DNA of 56,706 nucleotides from assembly GCA_014799505.1 (NCBI GenBank), contig JAAVHV010000009.1, forward strand, positions 11,199-67,904, read 5' to 3'. Source of the DNA: Clostridiales bacterium. Its GTDB lineage: Bacteria; Bacillota; Clostridia; Oscillospirales; Oscillospiraceae. The notes below the pieces were generated by a model. The model saw nothing but the letters and a program-made list of their open reading frames with translations. It searched no databases and was not told where the DNA came from. The position numbers and the translations under genes are program-made. This document shows positions 6,951 to 14,031 of the stretch, piece after piece (the stretch's first letter is position 1; the number at the start of each line of letters is the position of its first letter).

Positions 6951-8065
6951 CCGAAGAAACCTTTACCTGCTCCTGCTGCGGGCATACCTACCCCATGCAC
7001 GAGCGCACCATCTTTGAGGACGAGGAAATCTGCCCCCACTGTCTGGATACGGAAACCCGCGTGTGCCGGGTCTGCGGGGAGCGTATCTGGCGGGACGATA
7101 ACGCCGGGGACGAGGATACTGCCCTGTGTGAGCGCTGCTATGAGCGGCACTATACCAGTTGTGCCCGCTGTGGTGCGCTGCTCCCGCTGGACAGCGCCTA
7201 CTATCTCAGCGACGATGCCGCGGATGACGATGACCCACTGTGCCATGACTGCTATCTGCTGCGGAGCGCGGACAGGGAAATCCATAATTACTACTATAAG
7301 CCTGACCCCATCTTCTATGGGGATGGGGGGCGCTACTTTGGTGTAGAGCTGGAAATTGATGGGGCCGGGGAGCGGAATGACCGGGCCTGCCGGCTGCTGA
7401 ACATTGCCAACAGGAGCGGCCATGAGCACATCTACATCAAGCACGACGGCTCCTTGGAGAACGGCATGGAGATTGTCACCCATCCCATGACCCTGGCTTA
7501 TCACATGGCTGAAATGCCCTGGGGTGACGTGGTGGCCGAGGCCCTGCGCATGGGTTACACCAGCCACAAAGCCTGTACCTGCGGCCTCCATGTCCACGTC
7601 AACCGGGACGCTTTTGGAGAGACTGATGACGTGCAGGAAGAAGTGATCGCCCGCATCCTGTTCTTCGTGGAAAGCCACTGGAACGAGCTGCTGCGGTTCA
7701 GCCGACGCTCCCGCTCACAGATGGAACAGTGGGCGGCGCGGTATGGCCGGAAGGATGATCCAAAGGCCGTACTGGATAACGCCAAGAAGGAGCATTACCA
7801 GCGCTACAAGTGTGTGAACCTCACCAATTACAGCACCATTGAGTTCCGGATGTTCCGGGGAACGCTGAAACTGAACACCCTCCTTGCCACATTGCAGATG
7901 GTTGACCGCATCTGTGATGTGGCACTTTATTTGACTGACGGGGAAATGCAAGACTTGACTTGGACGGAGTTCGCGGCGGGCTGTACGGCTCCGGAGCTGG
8001 TGCAGTACCTCAAAGAACGGCGGCTCTATGTCAGTGATCCTGTGACTGCTGCCGAGGAGGTGTGA
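6947..8065 (+). CDS. amidoligase-family enzyme with N-terminal zinc ribbons
   Basis: A 372-residue protein. The first about 105 residues hold six CxxC-type knuckles (around residues 8, 29, 40, 61, 72 and 99), i.e. three zinc-ribbon units. From about 130 the amidoligase (glutamine-synthetase-like COOH-NH2 ligase) domain follows, with YFGVELEID, KHDGSLENGMEIVTHPMT (164-182), the CGLHVHVNRDAFG signature (212-224) and TIEFRMFRGTL (297-307). These conserved acidic, His and Arg residues are the family's ATP/metal site. Family knowledge: these enzymes form amide or isopeptide bonds on peptides or small molecules and often neighbour glutamine amidotransferases. The gene overlaps the micro-ORF before it and is followed directly by a class II amidotransferase, which could supply ammonia. 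Confidence 0.85.
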   Translation: MTEETFTCSCCGHTYPMHERTIFEDEEICPHCLDTETRVCRVCGERIWRDDNAGDEDTALCERCYERHYTSCARCGALLPLDSAYYLSDDAADDDDPLCHDCYLLRSADREIHNYYYKPDPIFYGDGGRYFGVELEIDGAGERNDRACRLLNIANRSGHEHIYIKHDGSLENGMEIVTHPMTLAYHMAEMPWGDVVAEALRMGYTSHKACTCGLHVHVNRDAFGETDDVQEEVIARILFFVESHWNELLRFSRRSRSQMEQWAARYGRKDDPKAVLDNAKKEHYQRYKCVNLTNYSTIEFRMFRGTLKLNTLLATLQMVDRICDVALYLTDGEMQDLTWTEFAAGCTAPELVQYLKERRLYVSDPVTAAEEV

Positions 8066-8067
8066 CC

Positions 8068-9030
8068 ATGTGCGCCATCTTCGGAGTGCTGGACTTTCGG
8101 AGGAAACTCACCCCGGCCCAGCGGCGGGCAGTCTTTCGGGAGTTGGCCAATGCCGCACAGATTCGGGGCACTGATGCCAGCGGTGTGGCCTATGTGCGGG
8201 ACGGGGCCATACAGATCCAGAAAGCCCCCAGGCCCGCCAGCAAAATGCGCTGGCGGATTCCCCCGGAGGCCCGGCATCTCATGGGCCACACCCGTATGAC
8301 CACCCAGGGGGCTGCCTCCAAAAATTACAATAACCACCCATTCCCCGGCAGGGCTGGCAGTCAACCCTTTGCCCTGGCCCATAACGGTGTGCTGTACAAC
8401 GATATGGAGCTTCGGCGTACCCAGCGTCTGCCTGCCGCCAAAATTGAGACGGACAGCTATGTGGCGGTGCAGCTGATTGAGAAATGCGGCAGACTATCTG
8501 CCGACAGTCTGTGTCAAATGGCTGAGGCCCTGGACGGCACTTTCACCATCACAGTGCTGGACGCAAATGATACGCTGTACTTGGTGAAGGGCAATAACCC
8601 GTTGGCGATCCGGCTGTTCCCTGGCCTGGGCTGCTATCTCTATGCGTCCACAGGTGAGATTTTGGACATGGCCCTGGATGCTTTGGGATTGTCTAAGCTG
8701 GCTCAGACCAATATCCCCATCACCCAAGGCGATATTATGGAAATTGATGCCAAAGGTCAGCGAACTGTTACCCGGTTCGACGATGCCCGCCTGAGGACAC
8801 CGAGATATTTCTGTGACTGGGGTTGGCCGCGTCCGACTGTGCCCGGTGAGCCGGACGATTATATGGAAACGGTGCTGGAATACGGCCAGCGTCGCGGTGT
8901 GCCAGAATGGGAGCTTCGGCTGTTGCTGGATGCCGGGTATGACGCCCTCGACCTGGAGGAGATGATTCATGACGAGCAATTCCGGGAGAACTGCGTCCGT
9001 GAGGTCATGGCGGATTTGGGGGTGCGCTGA
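8068..9030 (+). CDS. class II glutamine amidotransferase
   Basis: A 320-residue Ntn-type amidotransferase. The ATG at 8068 (GAGGAGG seven bases upstream) is preferred to an in-frame GTG at 8062 because it places Cys directly after Met, giving the N-terminal nucleophile (MCAIFGVLDF). Motifs seen are RGTDASGVAY, MGHTRMTTQG, NNHPF, LAHNGVLYN and TDSYVAVQLI, which match the glutaminase domain of the PurF/GlmS/AsnB group without an attached synthase domain. After about residue 250 comes a C-terminal extension of unknown function. It nearly overlaps the amidoligase gene (stop 8065), so the two are probably co-translated and act together, glutamine-derived ammonia feeding the ligase (inference). Confidence 0.87.
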   Translation: MCAIFGVLDFRRKLTPAQRRAVFRELANAAQIRGTDASGVAYVRDGAIQIQKAPRPASKMRWRIPPEARHLMGHTRMTTQGAASKNYNNHPFPGRAGSQPFALAHNGVLYNDMELRRTQRLPAAKIETDSYVAVQLIEKCGRLSADSLCQMAEALDGTFTITVLDANDTLYLVKGNNPLAIRLFPGLGCYLYASTGEILDMALDALGLSKLAQTNIPITQGDIMEIDAKGQRTVTRFDDARLRTPRYFCDWGWPRPTVPGEPDDYMETVLEYGQRRGVPEWELRLLLDAGYDALDLEEMIHDEQFRENCVREVMADLGVR

Positions 9031-9034
9031 GGTG

Positions 9035-9135
9035 TGCCAATAGGGTATACCCCAGCGGCACAGTCAGAAAATGTGCCAATAGGGTCGGTTTCGGGGTTTT
9101 GGCATATGCCAGTTTCTGAACCGATCCTATTGGCA
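9035..9135. repeat. TGCCAATAGGG repeats: candidate resolution site or operator
   Basis: TGCCAATAGGGT occurs at 9035-9046 and 9074-9085, and an inverted copy (TCCTATTGGCA) at 9125-9135. Between the last two lies the palindrome TGGCATATGCCA. The inverted pair extends into GTCGGTTTC/GAACCGA, forming a hairpin. The block lies immediately in front of the serine recombinase gene, the usual place of res sites with two or three recombinase-binding subsites. Confidence 0.6.
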
Positions 9136-9150
9136 GTGAGGGTGATTATT

Positions 9151-9702
9151 TTGAAGATTGGATATGTCCGGGTCAGCACCCAGGAGCAGAATACCATCCG
9201 GCAGGAGATATTGATGAAGGACCTGGGTGTAGACGATGTATATATTGACCGTATGAGCGGCAAGAGCGCCGACAGGCCGGAGCTGAAGAAGCTGATGGAG
9301 TATGTGCGCCGGGGCGATACAGTGATTGTGGAATCCATCAGTCGCTTTGCCCGGAATACCCGTGACCTGTTGGAACTGGTGGAGCGGCTGACAGCCAAGG
9401 GGGTGGAGTTCGTATCCAGGAAAGAGGCCATCGACACCACAACCCCCAGCGGGAAGTTTATGTTGACTATCTTCGGGGCCGTAGCCGAGCTGGAGCGGGA
9501 GTACATCCTGCAACGCCAGCAGGAGGGGATTGCCATTGCCAAGGCCCAAGGGGTTTACAAGGGTCGCAAGCCCATTGAGCGCCCGGAGCTTTCTCAGGTA
9601 GTGGCGCAGTGGCGGGAAGGGAAGATTACGGCAGTGGAGGCTATGCGGCGGCTGAACATGAAGCCGAGCACATTCTACCGGAAGGTCAAGGCATTACCCT
9701 AA
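9151..9702 (+). CDS. serine recombinase (resolvase/invertase family)
   Basis: A 183-residue resolvase. The TTG at 9151 is preferred since it gives the family's N-terminus (MKIGYVRVSTQEQNT) with a purine-rich GTGAGGGTG upstream; a longer frame from 9034 runs through the repeat block. The catalytic Ser is in YVRVST, with Arg in DRMSGKSADRPEL and SISRFARNTRDLL, the dimerisation helix around residues 100-135, and a C-terminal helix-turn-helix (ITAVEAMRRLNMKPSTFYRK). The length fits small Tn3-type resolvases. It follows the amidotransferase gene with the putative res site between. Confidence 0.92.
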   Translation: MKIGYVRVSTQEQNTIRQEILMKDLGVDDVYIDRMSGKSADRPELKKLMEYVRRGDTVIVESISRFARNTRDLLELVERLTAKGVEFVSRKEAIDTTTPSGKFMLTIFGAVAELEREYILQRQQEGIAIAKAQGVYKGRKPIERPELSQVVAQWREGKITAVEAMRRLNMKPSTFYRKVKALP

Positions 9703-9741
9703 AGGGCGAGGGGTCGCAACTCATGTGCGACCCCTCGCCCT
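9703..9741. terminator. bidirectional terminator between resolvase and XRE gene
   Basis: The arms AGGGCGAGGGGTCGCA (9703-9718) and TGCGACCCCTCGCCCT (9726-9741) are perfect complements; the hairpin starts immediately after the resolvase stop and touches the stop of the convergent regulator. Confidence 0.8.
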
Positions 9742-10091
9742 CATTCAGATTTATTCTGCACTTCCCGCAAGGCCCGTTTGGCTGCCGCCAATACCTCTAC
9801 GAGGGCTTTCATTTCTGTGCTGGAACAGTCGGCCAGCAGTTCATTGATGTCCTTTACTCGCACATGGGTGGACTTGCTCAGATTGTCGCAGAGCAGATCA
9901 TCAATGGAAACATCAAGCACATTGGCAATGCGGATCAGTGTGGGGAGGCTCGGCTTGGTGTTGCCGCGCTCAATGTGGCTGTAATGGGCCGGCGTCAAAT
10001 CAGCGTATTCAGAGACACTTTCCTGTGTAAGGCCGCGTTCCAGACGGTATTTCCTGATCCTGCTTCCAATGGCGCGGTAATCAATCTCCAT
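9741..10091 (-). CDS. XRE-family transcriptional regulator
   Basis: A 116-residue protein. The N-terminal helix-turn-helix spans about residues 6-65 (RIRKYRLERGLTQESVSEYA, then LTPAHYSHIERGNTKPSLPT). The C-terminal part (75-116) is helical and ends with a basic segment. Such proteins are compact repressors of element functions. It is divergent from the membrane protein at 10252, and a 19-bp palindrome between the two genes (10154-10172) is a good operator candidate for it. Confidence 0.88.
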   Translation of the reverse strand: MEIDYRAIGSRIRKYRLERGLTQESVSEYADLTPAHYSHIERGNTKPSLPTLIRIANVLDVSIDDLLCDNLSKSTHVRVKDINELLADCSSTEMKALVEVLAAAKRALREVQNKSE

Positions 10092-10118
10092 AACTTATCC
10101 CTCACAGCGTTTTCTATA

Positions 10119-10172
10119 TTGTAAAGTCAAAACGCCTGTGCTATAATACGATTTAAAGTCATTTAGACTTTA
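10119..10172 (+). promoter_or_regulatory. promoter with palindromic operator
   Basis: TTGTAA (10119-10124) and TATAAT (10142-10147), 17 bases apart, form a promoter towards the membrane-protein gene. Just downstream is TAAAGTCATTTAGACTTTA (10154-10172), a perfect 7-bp-arm palindrome; a further AAAGTC half-site lies at 10123-10128 overlapping the -35. The divergent XRE protein is the likely ligand. Confidence 0.6.
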
Positions 10173-10251
10173 TAAGATAAGTCTGGCGAAATTTTCCCAT
10201 ACAAATTGTGACCTGTGCAATTCAGATTCAGAAAATGAGGAGGACATGAAA

Positions 10252-12084
10252 ATGGGAGCATTCCTTGTATTGGCTGCTGCCGCATTCTTGATTTACGCAA
10301 TGGTCATTGAGCCAAGACGCATTGGCTCAATCATTGAAACCCGCGTGTTCGCAGGAGATCTGTTGTCTGGCCAATTCAGCTATCAAGAAATTGCCGAACT
10401 GCTACAGGCAGCGACATGGATCAGGGACAAGAAGGAAGTCAAGCTGAGCGATCCTGGTGAAGATGACCACTCCGGCCTGATCGAAGTGGTCTGCAAAGGC
10501 GTTACATATCAGGTGCGCATTGCCTCCTATGGGGAGAACTCGTCAAAACTGACAGTTTCAGGGGTCTTCAAATCTGAATCCTGGGATATGGAAAGGGTTC
10601 GCCGCTTACAGGAAGCGAACCGGATTCGGTGCCGCATCATGGAACGGGCGAACCCCGGTTTCACGGAGCAGCCCCAGAAATACTATGGTGCAATCAAGAC
10701 ACTGTGTCTTCTCCAGTATTGCGCAATCGCACTGATCGCGGCGTTCCTTTGCTATATAGCGGTGCCCCAGATTCTGACCTGGATCTTGGGGGCCGGCTCG
10801 GTTCAGGGAATCCACGTTTTGGGTATGATGGTCGTGGTGATCCTGTTTATCTATTCCGGCGTTGCGCTGTCTCCCTATATCATACACACCAGGTCTGAAA
10901 AGCTCCTGGACGGTGTTCCGGTACCACAGTATTGGAGCAATGACGATCTTATGGAGCTGCTGCGGGATAAGTTGCGTATCAGGACAATGCAAAGTCTCTA
11001 TTTTGATGAAACCGGAAGCGTAGCGATCAAGGGGAAACACGCTGCTTATGTGGTCAGGGTTTCCGCCGAGTGTCCCAGGCTGTCTATTGAAATTCAGGAC
11101 AGCAGTGAGGCGGCAGCGTATCAGGAGGCCGATTATATCCAGTGCTCTATCGCAAAGCTGTTCAATTCTACTCACCCGGAGAATCCGGAAGCGATGTATC
11201 AAACGCTGGCTATGATTCGCAGAAGCAGCCTGATGGCGGGAATTTCGGTAGTGGCATTTATTGCGCTTCTTGCCGCGCCGTTCCTGCTTAACCACTTTGG
11301 CTCCAGGGGAATCGCAAATTCCTATTTGACGCAGTATAGCGAAACGGTGACAGTCGGTGAGGCATTTGAGGCGTTCTTCGGCGATCCCAAATGGGAGAGT
11401 TATAAAGCCGGAGCTCAAGAATATGTGGATTTCACCGGGAAATGTACTTACATGGGTGAAAATGCTACAATGAGGATCACATTTGCCGTCTTTGATGATA
11501 CGTTTAATGTCAGTAACATTGCTGTCAACGGAATTGATATGTCGGCACTGCTCTGGCCCGGATTCTTAGAGGCAATTTATTCAGGGGCAGAAGATGCACC
11601 CTCTGCTGCGGATACCCCGAACCAGGGTGAACACACCTCAGACGTTCCCAGGCCGACACAACCTCCCGCAGGCGGGGGAGAGCAGTTTCCTCCCACGCTG
11701 CCGCCTGTTGATCCAAATGACCCCAACGCTGATATTCTTTCAGACCATTTGGGTCTATATATCAACGAAAATGGATGCTACCTTAGCATATGGGCAGCAT
11801 CAGGGAATGGTTACTATTATGGAGCAATTTACGGCAATCGCGCCGATGCGGAAAATTACGTGAATCCGCTGCTGGAATTTTCAATGGGCGGCAGAAGTTT
11901 TGAGGGAACCTTCATCTTTGTGGACTCGGAAGAGAATACACTTTTCCTTGCCCGCGATAGTTCAATTTCTGACTATAACACGTTATTCTTGTACGGAGAC
12001 CCGCATTATGACGGCGTTGATATCACTCCGTACTTCGATACCACTTTCTACATGGTAGAGCAGTACATTGATGTGATGTATTGA
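10252..12084 (+). CDS. large multi-pass membrane protein of unknown function
   Basis: A 610-residue protein. The second ATG (10252) is chosen because GAGGAGG is eight bases away, against two for the ATG at 10246. Hydrophobic helices are at about 3-19, 150-172, 186-207 and 325-345. Soluble regions of similar size between helices (about 25-140 and 215-320) share sub-patterns such as RVRRLQEANRIRCRI versus YQEADYIQCSIAKLF, suggesting an internal duplication. After the last helix come an extracellular-type region with aromatic residues, a proline-rich linker (PRPTQPPAGGGEQFPPTLPP) and a Tyr/Gly-rich C-terminal domain. I recognise no family. It stands alone behind its own promoter and operator and has its own terminator, as expected of an element accessory or signalling gene. 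Confidence 0.75.
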   Translation: MGAFLVLAAAAFLIYAMVIEPRRIGSIIETRVFAGDLLSGQFSYQEIAELLQAATWIRDKKEVKLSDPGEDDHSGLIEVVCKGVTYQVRIASYGENSSKLTVSGVFKSESWDMERVRRLQEANRIRCRIMERANPGFTEQPQKYYGAIKTLCLLQYCAIALIAAFLCYIAVPQILTWILGAGSVQGIHVLGMMVVVILFIYSGVALSPYIIHTRSEKLLDGVPVPQYWSNDDLMELLRDKLRIRTMQSLYFDETGSVAIKGKHAAYVVRVSAECPRLSIEIQDSSEAAAYQEADYIQCSIAKLFNSTHPENPEAMYQTLAMIRRSSLMAGISVVAFIALLAAPFLLNHFGSRGIANSYLTQYSETVTVGEAFEAFFGDPKWESYKAGAQEYVDFTGKCTYMGENATMRITFAVFDDTFNVSNIAVNGIDMSALLWPGFLEAIYSGAEDAPSAADTPNQGEHTSDVPRPTQPPAGGGEQFPPTLPPVDPNDPNADILSDHLGLYINENGCYLSIWAASGNGYYYGAIYGNRADAENYVNPLLEFSMGGRSFEGTFIFVDSEENTLFLARDSSISDYNTLFLYGDPHYDGVDITPYFDTTFYMVEQYIDVMY

Positions 12085-12136
12085 TCGAGCGGTATAGCCC
12101 GCAAATTAGGCTCTGTCCTTCGAGCAGGATAGCACG

Positions 12137-12186
12137 GAAGCGCCCTGTGGCCCATCACCAGGCCACAGGGCGCTTCTTCTTTTCTA
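12137..12186 (+). terminator. rho-independent terminator
   Basis: The arms GAAGCGCCCTGTGGCC and GGCCACAGGGCGCTTC (perfect) with an eight-base loop are followed by TTCTTTTCT, 53 bases after the membrane-protein stop. Confidence 0.9.
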
Positions 12187-12263
12187 CTTGACGAGAGAAT
12201 AAACCAGGGCTATACTGACTAATATAGAATCAGATTCCGAATTAGCCATGAGAGGTGAGACGT

Positions 12264-13523
12264 ATGAATTACATCCCCCGAGCCCTTGAACGATATGTGG
12301 AGCACTCCGCCAAGACCTTTAAATGCGTCCTGCTCACCGGTGCGCGGCAGACTGGGAAATCCACCATGCTGAAACGGCTCTTTCCCTCCTACAAGTATGT
12401 GCCCCTGGATGACCCATTCGTGGAGGATCAGGCAAGAGAGAACCCCGATATGTTCCTGATGCTCAACCCGCCCCCGGTGTTCCTGGACGAGGTTCAGCGT
12501 ACCCCCGGCCTGTTCCGCTACCTCAAGATGAAATGCGACGAGAGCAACGAGCGGGGGCGGTTCCTACTGTCCGGCTCCCAGCCGCTGGAACTGATGGAGA
12601 ACGCGTCGGAATCCCTGTCCGGGCGAGTATGCGTCGTGGAGCTGTCCGGGCTGTCCCTGCGGGAAATTTCCGGGGACACATTCAGCGAACCATTTGTGCC
12701 CACCATGGAGTACATCGCCCAACGGAATCAGACGGCCAAGGCCCTCGACAATATCTGGGAGATCATCCACCGTGGTGGCTATCCCGAGCTGCAAAACCCG
12801 GATGTGGAGTGGTCGGCCTTCTTCTCCAGCTACGTGAAGACCTATCTCGAGCGGGACGTGCGAAAGTTGTCAGCGGTGCAGGATCTGGACGATTTCCGCC
12901 GCTTCATGGTGGCGGTGGCGGCACGCACCGGGCAAATGCTGAACTACTCCAACATTGCCGACGAGATCAGCAAGGACGCCAACACTGTGAAGCGGTGGCT
13001 GTCGCTGCTGGAGGCCACCGGCATCGTATATCTGCTGGAGCCCTACACGCCCTCGGTGCTGAAACGGGCTATCAAGACGCCTAAGGTCTACTTCCGGGAT
13101 ACCGGGCTGGCCTCCTACCTGACCCGCTGGCTCACGCCGGACACCCTGGCCAACGGCGCTATGAGCGGGGCTATGTTTGAGACGTTCGTGATCTCGGAAA
13201 TCCTGAAATCCTACTCCAACCGGGGGATCGACTACCGCTACTGCGTGTCCTATTATCGCGGGAAGGATAAGAAGAAAGCCCGGGTTGACGGTGCGGAGGT
13301 CAATGTTGAGAGCGAGGTGGACTTGATTATTGAGGAAAACGGCATCCTCCATCCCATTGAGATCAAGAAAAGCGCCAAGGTTACAGCAGACCAGACCGCG
13401 GCGTTCACTGTATTGGATCAGGTGCCTGATAAGAAGCGCGGGGACGGGGCCCTGATCTGTCTATGCCCACAGCCCGGAAAGCTGCGGGAGAACGTGTTCC
13501 AAATCCCTGTATGGTTCATCTGA
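12264..13523 (+). CDS. DUF4143-type AAA ATPase
   Basis: A 419-residue ATPase. The ATG at 12264 has GAGGTGAG upstream and gives the usual N-terminus (MNYIPRALERYVEH). The Walker A loop GARQTGKS lies around residues 30-37, Walker B PVFLDEVQRTP around 73-83, and the sensor LLSGSQPLEL around 105-115. The C-terminal DUF4143 half holds the winged helix (SNIADEISKDANTVKRWLSL) and a PD-(D/E)xK-like core (ESEVDLIIEENGILHPIEIK). This family is widespread in Clostridia and often multiplies by transfer; the role is unknown, possibly DNA-related because of the nuclease-like fold. It is the last gene before the right repeat at 13535. Confidence 0.9.
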   Translation: MNYIPRALERYVEHSAKTFKCVLLTGARQTGKSTMLKRLFPSYKYVPLDDPFVEDQARENPDMFLMLNPPPVFLDEVQRTPGLFRYLKMKCDESNERGRFLLSGSQPLELMENASESLSGRVCVVELSGLSLREISGDTFSEPFVPTMEYIAQRNQTAKALDNIWEIIHRGGYPELQNPDVEWSAFFSSYVKTYLERDVRKLSAVQDLDDFRRFMVAVAARTGQMLNYSNIADEISKDANTVKRWLSLLEATGIVYLLEPYTPSVLKRAIKTPKVYFRDTGLASYLTRWLTPDTLANGAMSGAMFETFVISEILKSYSNRGIDYRYCVSYYRGKDKKKARVDGAEVNVESEVDLIIEENGILHPIEIKKSAKVTADQTAAFTVLDQVPDKKRGDGALICLCPQPGKLRENVFQIPVWFI

Positions 13524-13534
13524 TTTAGGGATCA

Positions 13535-13552
13535 TGGTGCCCAAATGGTGCC
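13535..13552. repeat. right copy of the 18-bp direct repeat (candidate att core)
   Basis: TGGTGCCCAAATGGTGCC, identical to 1853-1870 and in the same orientation, 11.7 kb away. It lies twelve bases after the DUF4143 gene and with the left copy encloses int, the xis-like gene, the helicase, the amidoligase operon, the resolvase and the ATPase. Confidence 0.5.
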
Positions 13553-13583
13553 TGCGGCCATCTGACGCAGCATAACGACTAAA

Positions 13584-13630
13584 ATCCCCAGGTGTGAGGA
13601 AATGTAAGTTTCTCCACCCTGGGGATTATA
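13584..13630. terminator. long imperfect hairpin
   Basis: AATCCCCAG and CTGGGGATT pair perfectly at the base, continued by GTG..GGAAA against TTTCTCCAC with small bulges. It lies between the ATPase gene and the tRNA remnant and could terminate transcription leaving the element. Confidence 0.55.
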
Positions 13631-13690
13631 TTCGATCAAGAAAAGTGACGCTATATTATGATGTGGGTAAATTTCGCATTCATTTTTACC

Positions 13691-13748
13691 CTCGAAATCA
13701 GGTGTACCAGCAATGGTACCGTGGGTTCGAATCCCACCCGCTGCGCCA
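13691..13748 (+). pseudogene. tRNA-Ser (CGA) 3' fragment, probable integration scar
   Basis: From the anticodon loop CTCGAAA (anticodon CGA) the sequence runs through a 3' anticodon-stem half (TCAGG), a long class II variable arm (GTACC-loop-GGTAC), a perfect T-arm (GTGGG-TTCGAAT-CCCAC), a 3' acceptor strand CCGCTGC and GCCA. Upstream of the loop nothing pairs with TCAGG or the acceptor strand, so the 5' half of the gene is missing. Integrases often cut in the anticodon or T loop and leave exactly such a 3' half at the far end of an inserted element. The rebuilt tRNA gene would lie left of the window. Confidence 0.7.
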
Positions 13749-13750
13749 AT

Positions 13751-13970
13751 GAAGTCGGCAAATTTCGGCAAGAAATTTGCCGACTTCCCCTTTTGCTGAG
13801 ATGTTTTTCTGTGGCATCCAAAGTGTTCGCCCTTTCCAGCGAAGTCGACAAATTTCGACAAGAAATTTGTCGACTTCCCCTTTTTGCGAACTTATGGTTC
13901 GGCGCATCTTTTTCGTCAACGCATAACATCGACAAAAATCGACAGGTTTCGATAAAAACCTGTCGATTTT
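13751..13970. repeat. three related hairpins after the tRNA fragment
   Basis: Hairpin 1 (13751-13787) and hairpin 2 (13841-13877) have perfect 16-bp arms, are exactly 90 bases apart and are each followed by CCCCTTTT. Their arms differ by one base pair changed on both sides (GGC/GCC against GAC/GTC). Hairpin 3 (13935-13970) has 15-bp arms built from the same TCGACA motif and T-runs on both sides; it also suits termination of the minus-strand gene ending at 14032. Together they fill most of the gene-free stretch 13524-14031. Confidence 0.75.
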
Positions 13971-14031
13971 ATTTTTATTGGCCCAATCCCATCAAGAAGC
14001 TCTCATCACATAAATGCACCTGGATTTTCTA

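Noticed and set aside
9034-9150. N-terminal extension of the resolvase from GTG 9034
   Set aside because: It would translate the repeat block and move the catalytic Ser far from the N-terminus, unlike all resolvases.
13691-13748. Functional complete tRNA-Ser gene
   Set aside because: The bases upstream of the anticodon loop do not pair with the 3' anticodon stem or the acceptor strand and no D-arm is present.
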